A stretch of DNA of 64,000 bases from Siphonodentalium dalli (Eukaryota; Mollusca; Scaphopoda; Gadilida; Siphonodentaliidae): the NCBI GenBank assembly GCA_032622095.1, contig CP136068.1, positions 9,653,729 to 9,717,728 on the forward strand, given 5' to 3'. The translations under genes and the position numbers were made by a program. Every line of letters starts with the position of its first letter. The first letter of the stretch is position 1. Positions 36,259 to 45,854 of the stretch are shown piece after piece. Under the pieces are notes generated by a model. That model saw nothing but the letters and a program-made list of their open reading frames with translations. It made no database searches and had not been told where the DNA came from.

Positions 36259-36651
36259 GTCTCACGATAATACTTTTGATTTCGTGATTCCCGTTTCGGC
36301 CAGGAAATCGAACACATCTATGTTGTCGGTGTGCTCTTCAATGGTAGAGGGGTAATGTCGCAAGAGCTATACTCGACTTTCACCTCAGAATTTGCAGTCA
36401 CGTTATATTCAACTAATTAACGGGTCTTTTTCGGGTGGTTTATAGAACACCAAAGTGGGTGGAGCATCTTGATATATAAGTCAAATTGCACATGTGAGTG
36501 GAATGGAGTCGATTTGAGATTATGTATGCGCGCCCTATGAGTATACCATTTATTGAGGTCACGGACGAGTATAGCACTTGCGACATTACCCCGCTACATT
36601 CTTCAATATCTTACGTTTAATTGGTTATTGTAACATTCATTGATTTATTAT
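36259..36651 (+). repeat. Dispersed segment D, copy 1 (interrupted by a MITE)
   Basis: 36259-36342 plus 36608-36651 together match 37212-37339 in direct orientation (TGTCTCACGAT, TTTCGTGATTCCCGTTTCGG, TTGGTTATTGTAACATTCAT). The gap in the match is exactly the 36343-36599 insertion with its target duplication. Confidence 0.85.
36343..36599. mobile_element. 257-bp TIR element with 8-bp target duplication (hAT-like MITE)
   Basis: Near-identical 32-bp TIRs lie at 36344-36375 and 36566-36597 (GTAGAGGGGTAATGTCGCAA at the left; inverted with two mismatches at the right). It is flanked by TCTTCAAT at 36335-36342 and 36600-36607. The paralogous empty site at 37289-37296 has a single TCTTCAAT, which confirms the boundaries. 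An 8-bp duplication fits hAT-type transposases. There is no internal gene. Confidence 0.88.
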
Positions 36652-36998
36652 ATTTACGTACTAAGTCTGATTATCACTAAATCCAGCATTCTGATTGGTC
36701 GGCGCCCACGTGGCTAGTTGCAATTATTTCTCGGTGAACGCGCAACAGCTCATAACTGCAGCCTAATAATTACATCGACGCGTCATAGGTTTTGGAAAGA
36801 CGAACGCGTAATGTTTTGGGCGCATTTGGACTCGCGCAGGATTGACTTAATAAATCATCGGGTTTCAATATAAAGTGAAATTGTTCCTGTTAACTTTTGC
36901 CAAGGGTGCTATGGGATATTTTGGGCTGGTTTTATCACGATACACTTTTCGGTTTAAATACATTTAAAAAAGTGGCTTTTTCGCTAAATGTATATAAA

Positions 36999-37169
36999 TA
37001 TAAGGATTAACTGTCATGTGGACTGTTTTTATGGAGATGTAACCGTGAGGTAAGTGGTCATAACTTGTATGTAATGCACGAGTTATGACACAATTTTTAC
37101 ACAATTATGACCATTTACCTCACGGTTACATCTCCATAAAAACAGTCCACATGACAGTTAATCCTTATA
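36999..37169. repeat. Long near-perfect palindrome (hairpin 5)
   Basis: Arms of 65 bp (36999-37063 and 37105-37169) match at 64 of 65 positions. The 41-bp spacer has further internal pairing (TAACTTG with CGAGTTA). It is the most perfect of the six long palindromes here. Confidence 0.92.
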
Positions 37170-37211
37170 TAACAGTCGGTGTTAACCATCACGTTGAATA
37201 ATGCCCTGTTG

Positions 37212-37339
37212 TGTCTCACGATGATACTTTTGATTTCGTGATTCCCGTTTCGGCCAGTAAATCGAACACATATATGTTGTCGGTGTGTTCTTCAATATCC
37301 TACTTTTAATTGGTTATTGTAACATTCATTAATTTATTA
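37212..37339 (+). repeat. Dispersed segment D, copy 2 (empty site)
   Basis: Uninterrupted paralogue of 36259-36651. It is bracketed by a 46-bp direct repeat (37170-37215 and 37338-37384, ATAACAGTCGGTGTTA / ATAACAGTGGGTGTTA). Confidence 0.85.
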
Positions 37340-37542
37340 TAACAGTGGGTGTTATCATTCACGTTGAGTAATATCCTGTTGTGTATACATGTACATATAT
37401 TTGTATCATATATACTGCTGATGCTGGACCTTTTTGATCAGTTGTAGTGATTTGTTTAGATAGCGGGTGATTTTATGTAATATTACATGATTTGTGTTTC
37501 GTTTCAGTGGTTATTTAAACTATTTAACTACATTTATATGTG

Positions 37543-37900
37543 CGGCCTGTTCTCTCGAAAACCAGAACATTATCAGCTTATGATATAACTTGTTTTTTCG
37601 TAGATAAGTTTCTTAGGATTACCTCATTTTGAGTCGATAATGTGCTGAAAATGAGAGCATTCTAGTCACATTATCGACTCATAATGAAGGGATTCTGAGC
37701 AGATTATATGCAGACGATGACACATATAAGCCAGCTCGCGACTTTTAAGGTAAACGCTCTTTAACACATGTTTGCACTGTGGCCTGCGCCGTAAAACGAA
37801 ATTACGGATATTGGTCCATTGTTTGCTTATTAGAGGATCAAACTATACAACAATGTACATATTTCACATCATAGGTCGATTGTGTGCATATTTGTTTATT
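37543..37900 (+). mobile_element. Partial copy of DNA element family G
   Basis: Starts CGGCCTGTTCTCTCGAAAAC and runs through the best-preserved left half of the family (GAGTCGATAATGTGCTGAAA, ACTCATAATGAAGGGATTCT, ATTATATGCAGACGATGACA, CTCTTTAACACATG). The right terminus is absent and the end is approximate. It is the uninterrupted reference for the nested insertion at 42241. Confidence 0.65.
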
Positions 37901-39477
37901 TTCTTTGATGTTCAGAACACTTTTGGAATGGTCAACATTTGTGTTGGAGGGATCGGCCAGAAAAAAAACACAAAACATCAATGAACCTTGTATCGGACTA
38001 TCCTGGATGCTATTCCTCCCCTTTATGGCAATCTTTAGAATTATTATCATAATCGGTAAATATTTTAGTAATATTACGATAAAAATTTATATCTACGCAG
38101 TGTAATTATAACCCCAACTAAACCACGACACATTAAGGATGTAAGTTTTCGTGTTGTAATTATTATCATAAATGAGTTCCTATAACATACACACATGCAT
38201 CACATCCCTTTAAAATATGGCTGTGTGGTTAACGACAACTTTTGATAAGCACGTCCACAAATGAAACGCAATATATTTTACTGGAATATACCACAAATTG
38301 ACATTCCCTTTATCAAATTACCAATATCGCAATCTGCGTAAGTCCGCCATAAATCGACAACTCCAGTACTTTTGAAATCTTGACAAGGTTTCTCTATGTT
38401 TTTGGCTACCGGGATTATCTTAATATGCTTTAAAAAATTAAAATGCTTGTGCCGTGGTTTCAAATATACACGTCCAGATAACTTCGCTTCTCCTAATAAA
38501 TCAGCAGATATTGTCGGCAGAACCTCGTATAATTTCGTTATTATCTAGTTACCATGCGACAGGCTTCCATACACTGTATATGGCTAGGACATTACAACAT
38601 GTCAACTTACAAGCATTATTCGAACCTTTGGTGAGAGAACAATGGCTGTATATCATGGACGTAGCTAGAGAGTCTCCATTTAGGGGATATCGAAGATGTA
38701 CTTTACAACCAGGTGGACCTCACCACCCAAATTTGGTCAAAGGTGTCAACATTTGAAATTTCATACCTGGCACATAATAAGCTTCACACCAACACTAGTA
38801 TGAATTTGTTCTCGTAATTTTATTGTTATAACAGTAATTAGTGGGAGATGTTTTTTACACCAAAATATCGCAATATGTTTTTTAGTTTTCTCATTTGGTC
38901 AAAATATTGTCGCAAATGACCATCATATGAAAATGATCCAATATTTAGGGCATTACTGTTCGAAAACAGGTAGAGAGCTTGAGACAGGTCTTGATACTAG
39001 GGTTTGAAGTTTTGATGTTCCAATTTAAAAATGTCATCAGCGGCCGGTGGGTCATGGTGCCTTCCCGATGACCATGTAACAACTGCTAATCACTTAGAAC
39101 AGTTAAATTCATCCCTGATTTTGCCTAAATATAGGACTCAATAAATGTTAGGATTGTGCAGTTTTCATATTCCGATTTCAAACCATTTCGTAATAAAACG
39201 CTAATAAAAATGGATATATGCCCCCAACATGTTAAGCACGGAGAACATTCAACATTTCAACGAGGATTTCCATAATATACAATATCAAAGGTTAGAAAAA
39301 CTACGTTTCGTATGTTCCAATATCTTTAGTAACTGGTCCCATGATGTTTGCTGTCAACTTATTGCTGTCGAAATAAATGTATGTCCATATATCATGGCCG
39401 TTTTGCTCATACACCTAGCTTTTGGGGACAGCCAATATCTTGAGACTAGTTGGGCAGAGCCGTAGGGGGTATCCAAA
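37901..39477. other. No recognised feature
   Basis: A 100-codon open frame (38454-38756) ends in a slightly GC-richer stretch (WLYIMDVARESPFRGYRRC), but no family was recognised and no splice evidence is visible. Confidence 0.3.
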
Positions 39478-39905
39478 AACACAGACAAAAAAAGAGCGTT
39501 TCTTATTTACCAGTCGTATTCTGGAATGTTTCTACCAGCAAATAACCACTACAAATGAAAACAATTATATAAGTTTATGTAACATTGTCCAACTCTGAGT
39601 TACCATCAGGACACAGCTAACCACTAGAAATAAAAACAACTTTTCTATAATATTCTCTAACACTTGTTCCGCTCTCTCCCAATATTTATTACTGGGGCAC
39701 AGAAAACCAATATAAATAAGAAAACTTCTGTAACATTTGTCCCAAGAGTTTATAATGAGACGCAGACAAATAATAGCAATAATAACGATTCTATAAACTG
39801 GTATCGCTTGTCCCAATGTGTTCCAAGAGTTTCTATTGGGACGCCGATCACGATGACAAATATCTGCTATAATCTTCTGTAACACTTGTCCCGTTCTGTC
39901 GAAGA
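39478..39905. repeat. Degenerate tandem repeat, unit ~75 bp
   Basis: About five units, each containing TGTAACACTTGTCCC and a downstream AAT/ACAA-rich part, with heavy divergence. It is non-coding. Confidence 0.7.
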
Positions 39906-40113
39906 CCGTCTACTTGGTACAAAATACATACCCCCATAATTTTCTGTTCGTCTTTCTTGCCATTCAGGTGGGATTTCACAAGAACTGGTCCCTTTGTGTG
40001 ATGTACATAAACTGCTCGATTTCACCACCAACATTTTGCCGATTGAAGGATCGATTTGCTTTCTTGGTCGATATTCATTTACCTGCTACGAATTCTGGGA
40101 AATTCAACAGCAT

Positions 40114-40700
40114 CGGCCAAATTCTGGTTTCTGGTCTGGACCAGGTTTCACGTTAACTATAGTATAAACCAGACACAGACCGCGGTCATTGCTAAATGTT
40201 ACATAGCTTCAAACCCAGTAAACTGGTCTCAATTGGTCTGTATTACCGTCTTTTAAAACACCCGGGTTTACGTTAACCAAGGTTTGCCTTCGTATTGCCA
40301 TTCAAGCCTGTGTCAGTTATGTTCATATGTCGTACTAGGTGGTAACGTACCAGTTTGGGTCACGAAACATGTAATTCTTTAAAGCGTATATTTTCATATA
40401 AACAATATATGATAAATATTATATTGCTATGACGTGTAGAAGGAAGATTCCAATGGTGTTTGAACTTGACAACATTCGAATAATAGATTCGCCTGTGTGG
40501 TAGAGGTAATAGTCTGTAATAGAATCTGAGATGAGAATACCGATTTCTGGTTTCGGTGTAACGATACAGGTTATTAATCTGATTTTATTACATTCCTTTG
40601 TGCGTTTTAGCTTGATTTCTCGAGTGATTATAAACGATACTTCCACTAGTGAATTGTATCACTTTAACTACCGAGTTGTATATGCATGTGCTCTATCGAA
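40114..40700 (+). mobile_element. Partial copy of DNA element family C
   Basis: Starts CGGCCAAATTCTGG, like the left TIR at 42241. It stays similar to 42241-42810 in direct orientation (GTTTGCCTTC, CATTCAAGCCTGTGTC, GGTAACGTAC, CGTGTAGAAG, GGTAATAGTCT). No right TIR was found, so it is probably truncated. Confidence 0.65.
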
Positions 40701-40856
40701 ATATATGCGTTATGTGTAAAATGACAACATATCCTCGCGCAAATACGCACATAATAGACTTATAATGTAAAATAGAATCATGTTATTATTTGATTATGAA
40801 ATAAGCAGATAATGGATCAAACAGGGGGGGTCTGCATTCTTTTTCCGACACTAGGC

Positions 40857-40881
40857 GGGGGGGGGGGGGGGGGGGGGGGGG
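40857..40881. repeat. Poly(G) homopolymer, 25 G
   Basis: Uninterrupted G run just downstream of a shorter run of seven. Confidence 0.9.
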
Positions 40882-41261
40882 TTGGTAGGTTGTTCAGCAG
40901 TCAGGCTTACACAATTTTTCTTCAAAATAATGGGACAAAATATTTGTAAGAATGCTTCTATTATGTAATATTGTATCTCACGTGACTTTGTTATTGAAAT
41001 CAAGCTTTCCGATTGGTTGGCTACTCGACTCTATTAGTCGTAGTTGTATACTACGCCTTCAAGTCTCTCCCATCGTGCACTATGCATATGTAGTTTTGAC
41101 TACTAAAAATAGTAACGAACACTACATCAAACTTCGTTCTGAAACTACTTGTTATTTCGCCGCTGATCCAAATTAAAGCTTCAGTAAGGCGAACATGAAT
41201 TGTCTGAACTTAGTAAAAGTTGAAAATAGTAGTTTCCTACTGCTAAATCAAAATTACAAAG

Positions 41262-41357
41262 GTAAATTATAATGAGGTTTAGAGAGACTTACATTCAGTA
41301 AATTATAATGAGGTTTTAGGAGACTTACATTCAGTAAATTATAATGAGGTTTGTAAT
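41262..41357. repeat. Short tandem repeat, ~38 bp x 2.5
   Basis: Repeats of GTAAATTATAATGAGGTTT and GAGACTTACATTCA. Confidence 0.85.
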
Positions 41358-41387
41358 TTCTGCATTTGTTCGATACAATATAATAAT

Positions 41388-41519
41388 TAGAGCATGACTT
41401 GTCGTGAAATACGCCGATATAGTGCATAGTGCGTTGTGTAGTTCACTCCGCTTCGCGTCGTGAACTACACAACCTCACTATGCACTATATCGGCGTATTT
41501 CACTCCAAGCCATGCTCTA
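41388..41519. repeat. Long near-palindrome (hairpin 6, family H)
   Basis: Arms 41388-41446 and 41461-41519 pair nearly throughout (TAGAGCATGACTTG against CCAAGCCATGCTCTA; inner GATATAGTGCATAGTG). The centre CCGCTTCGCG caps the hairpin. It is the same family as 16683-16812. Confidence 0.88.
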
Positions 41520-42240
41520 TTTGTTAAATAGGTATGCACTGAACTTTTGGTAGCGTGTTTGAGTTCACCATTAGTTAATGTTGAGGGATGACACCAGTGA
41601 GTAATAAAAATGTCAACTAGTTAAATGTTTTCATCAAGGACCTATCAACCAATGCACATTGACATGGAAAGGCCCATATTTAAATAGTTCTATTAAAATC
41701 ATTTATTCAACCTGATGTAAATGAAAACACAATAGATGCTGCATATAAATGTAAACTCGTCACTGAACTCTTCAAATAAAAATAGAATATTGTTTGAATG
41801 ATTTTCGATGAATAATGTGGCACCGGCAGCCATCTTGGATTTTACTCTTTGCATCACTAAATCCTTTAACACACCCAACATAGTTTATCCCTCATCCAAT
41901 CATCACCAAAGTTCACATGGAACCTCGGTGTGACCTCTCGATGGTTAACTACCATTTTTTTCCTGAATTTTGTTAAAAATATGCCTGCCAGCGGCCATCT
42001 TGAATTTTACTCTATGTATGACCAAATCCTATAGCACACATTACAGGTCACATTTCTCACCCAATCGTCACCAATCGCAGCCTGTTCTCCCGAAAACCGG
42101 CATATTATCTGCTTATAAAGAACTTATTTAGGCAAGATGATCTGCTTAGAATCGCCACATTTTGAGTCGATAATGTGCTGAAAATGAGAGCATTTATTAG
42201 TCATATTATGGACTCATAATGGGCCGATTCTGAACATAAT

Positions 42241-44185
42241 CGGCCGAATTCTGGTCCCTGGTCTAGACCAGGGTTTCATGTAAACTATAGTCTAGACCAG
42301 GCCGAAACAAAGGTGATCGCCATGTGTTACCCAGCTTCGAGGCGAGTAGGCTGGGATTATTGGTCAGCACTGGTCCATATTCTCGTCTTTTTGAAACTCA
42401 GGTTTACGTAAACCATGGTTTGCCTTCTTATTGTCATTCAAGCCTGTGTCGGTATGTTCATAATTTGAACCATGTGGTAACGTACAAGTTCTGGTAACAG
42501 AAACATATGTATTTTTTGGAAGCAATTATCTTTATGTTAACCAAATAGGAATTGTGTTTTATTGATATGCCGTGTAGAAGAAAGATTATAATTATATATG
42601 AACTGGACAAAATGTAATATAATCGATAATTATGTGTGTTATAGGTAATAGTCTACAACTGAGACCTAGTACCCCCCTGGTCTGAGATTTTTGTATAAAC
42701 CGAGACTTGAACCTGAGACGAGAATACCTTTTTCTGTTTTCGCAGTAACGATACAGATTGGTAATTTGATTGTAAATCATGCGTGCGTTTATCTGGCTTT
42801 ACATTGGAGTTTTATTTATAACATCCTTGCCGTGTTTGAAAGCATATTACCGTTAGATGGATTAAGTCAGATTTTCGTGCTATTATTTCTAATATGTTAT
42901 CGATGGGTTTGGTTAACACGGATAAATAGGGAATGATAGTAGTTTTGCAATCGGAACGTAATCCGCATTGGATGTGGGTGTCTTTCGTTCCGTGTTTCTG
43001 AAATGAATTGAGGTCGGAGCTAGTTTTGATAGTACTAATTCATCATTTGAGAATAAATTATTGCTGGACTGGATATAAAATATAACAGCAAAAACTCTCA
43101 AAATTATATTAAGACAGAACGAAAAATTGTGGTTCAAAATAAGGAAATGTCCGATTAAATTGAATTAAATTAAATTAAATGCATGGGACCCCTGCTCTTG
43201 ATTAATGATTTAATTTGTCCAGTTTCTTAAGCCTTGACATTTCAAATTGGTTTATTTGTCATAATTTATCTTTAAACAAGGATTTGGAAAACATTTACAT
43301 GGCCATGGAAATATCTGCTATCGGGAGTGTGATACAACGCACCCATCTCGATTTTCCCCCGATACCTCCCCCAAGGCCGTGAAATTACATTGCACATGTC
43401 ACCCCCTCACACCAATAAATTGCTGAAAATTTCCAACAAGTACCTCACTATTTCCAGTTGTTGGAAATTCCCACCTGATATTCCCAAAATAATGGTTCGA
43501 AATGTTTTCAAGAGATGAATGTAATTTATGTGTAATATTTTGACGCAAAGTTGAACAATATATAGTTGACTCTTGGTCTGAACAAACAATAATTTACACT
43601 ATATACATTGATTGTAAAGGACGCCGGTGGTCCCGTCGGTAGAATGCTCGGGGCATTATGCCGCCATTTTCCACCTAGCGCTGACGAAGCTGCTTCGAAT
43701 GCCGACAAGCGCGGATTCGCGATCCACTCTAAATGAGGATAATCTTATTCGTGTATCTGGGCAAATTTGTCGGTCCCTTTCCGGGGTCGGTATTTCTACA
43801 CACAGCGGAGTGTTTCTCGGTGAATTTACTCTCTGCGTAGACTTTCCTCCACCCGTAAAACTGACAACGTCGTGACATCAGCATAGGGGGTGAGAAATCC
43901 GCACCATCCCTGCCCCGTGATCCCTGTGGAACGGCGACGGCATACAGATACCGTTATACAACACGGATATAAGCCGCTTTCACTTGCTCAGGTTTGGAGA
44001 CACCAACACACCAATCTCGATGCAGCGCCCAGCACGCTTTTGTCCATAGATTGTCATTGATTGTCGTTGATTGTACAACAATGCGCCGATCCCAGCTTGC
44101 GACCAGGTGGTTTCGCGAAACCATGTCCTGACATGAAACACCGTGATTATTAGGGTGGTCTAGATCTGAGACCAGAATTCAGCCG
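42241..44185 (+). mobile_element. DNA element family C, nested in family G
   Basis: The left end CGGCCGAATTCTGGTC (42241) is inverted at the right end, GACCAGAATTCAGCCG (to 44185). Both are followed inward by a TCTAGACCA-type block. It is flanked by AAT (42238-42240 and 44186-44188). Joining the flanks with one AAT gives a segment of the same length as the uninterrupted copy near 37.7 kb, which supports a 3-bp duplication. The interior holds no transposase that I recognise. Confidence 0.78.
43617..43880 (+). ncRNA. Candidate tRNA-derived SINE head
   Basis: GC-richer than its surroundings. TGGTCCCGTCGGTAGAATGC resembles a tRNA A box and D arm, and GCGGATTCGCGATCCAC resembles a B box. The A-to-B spacing is longer than in a tRNA. 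A structured tail follows (CCCTTTCCGGGGTCGG). There is no 3' tandem tail or target duplication that I can see, so this could also be part of the host element. Confidence 0.3.
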
Positions 44186-44813
44186 AATATGTGCGGACAA
44201 TGACACGAATAAGCCAACCCACGACTTTTCAGGTTTATGGCCTTTAGCATGTGTTTTCATGGTGGCCCGAGCCATCAAAGGAAATAACGGCTATGACTAC
44301 ATTATCTGCTTATTTCAGAATAAAATAGTCACATTATGTACATAGTTCACATTATAGGTCGATTATGAGCGTATCTGCGTGACGATATGTTGCAAATGCG
44401 ATAACCCAATGTAAATTGTCGTCGTGTCGACAATCGACAATGGGGTTGTAATGCTATGCTTAGTTCACGCACACAATAATAAGTGTCATCGTTCAAATCT
44501 GTTTAATATTTGATATTAAAATGTCAACATATCATCGGGCAAATATTTTCACATTAGACCTAAATATGCACATATGTTCATATGAACTTAATGAATCTGA
44601 AATAAGCCCATAGTGGACTTATACCAGTTGTTTCGTTCTAAAGAGCGAGCCACAGCGAAAACACATTATAAATAGCGTACATCTGGTACATGTAGGTCGA
44701 ATTAGGTTCACATAGAGCGTAAATGTAATTCAGATTTAAATACTGCCGATATGGGCTTATGATATGTTCTTGAAATAAGTTCAATATGAAATTATTTTCG
44801 AGAGAACATGCTG

Positions 44814-45298
44814 GATATTTATGCTACTTCAAGGTGATACAAGTTGCCACAATAGTCCAATTTTGATGCCGGATCATGTTTTCAACATATCTATCGCGGA
44901 CATTTTTCATTTAACAAATAAAAACAGGGCACACCTGCATGTCTAATATACTATGGCAATACTTCCGATAATTGTGGGGCGACGAGTTTTGCAATTTTAT
45001 TTCATCGAGGCTATATTGACTGCATATACGTTTACAGCATTTTGGTTCGAGAGATGCACAGTGCCACGATCCCCGCTAGTTTTATGTAGGAATACACCAT
45101 GATATGTTTCAATACCCCATTGGAACACATCGTACTAACCAACAATTTGAACAATGTTCACTATATACAAAGTGTCATATTGTCAGCACAGGCAGATGCT
45201 GGATTTAACTAATATAGCTATTTTCAACTTTGGTAAATACATTTGGCAGTAATCAACTACTTCTCTGTTTCGATGAGTAATTTACGGAATAGCGCAAC
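44814..45298. other. No recognised feature
   Basis: Plain AT-rich sequence between family G and the satellite block. Confidence 0.35.
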
Positions 45299-45532
45299 TG
45301 AATACACAACCACATCGCACGATTAATAGTACTGACGCAATTCATAACCACATCGCACGATTAATAGTACTGACGCAAATCATAACCACATCGCACGATT
45401 AATAGTACTGACGCAAATCATAACCACATCGCACGATTAATAGTACTGACGCAAATCATAACCACATCGCACGATTAATAGTACTGACGCAAATCATAAC
45501 CACATCGCACGATTAATAGTACTGACGCAAAT
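45299..45532 (+). repeat. 38-bp satellite, left block (6 copies)
   Basis: Six head-to-tail units of exactly 38 bp, starting ACGCAAATCATAACC and ending TTAATAGTACTG. The core CACATCGCACGATTAATAGT recurs at 45311, 45349, 45387, 45425, 45463 and 45501. The last unit stops at TGACGCAAAT (45523-45532), where the LINE 3' end begins. Confidence 0.95.
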
Positions 45533-45854
45533 AGTTTAAACATATTTATTTGTGTAATTTATGTAACATATTATATATGACACAAACATTGTATATACAG
45601 ACAATGGGATTGGAGGACAAGTGCTGACTCACTTATGGGTACCCCCTCTCCCATATGTTATTACACTGAAAAATAAAATAATTAATAATGGCAAAGCAAC
45701 ATGACTAGCAAAAACAAGTTGAACATATATACATATCACCGGTCACCCCCACCCCCGAGTTTGTCATAAGTTTGTATAAGTGTTTGATTTAAAGTCGGAT
45801 TTCTTTGTTTCTTTGTTTCGCTTGCTGGCTTGTACGTATCATTATTTAGCAGAG

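Larger units (their letters stand above)
42078..44813 (+). mobile_element. DNA element family G with a second element nested inside
   Basis: Termini CAGCCTGTTCTCCCGAAAA (42078-42096) and TTTTCGAGAGAACATGCTG (44795-44813) are inverted repeats matching at 17 of 19 positions. Removing the 42241-44185 insertion and one AAT leaves 788 bp, collinear with the 37543 copy. No transposase is recognisable and no clear target duplication is seen around the outer ends. Confidence 0.72.

Noticed and set aside
38454-38756. 100-codon open frame as a host gene
   Set aside because: No recognised domain, no Kozak or splice support; left as unassigned sequence.
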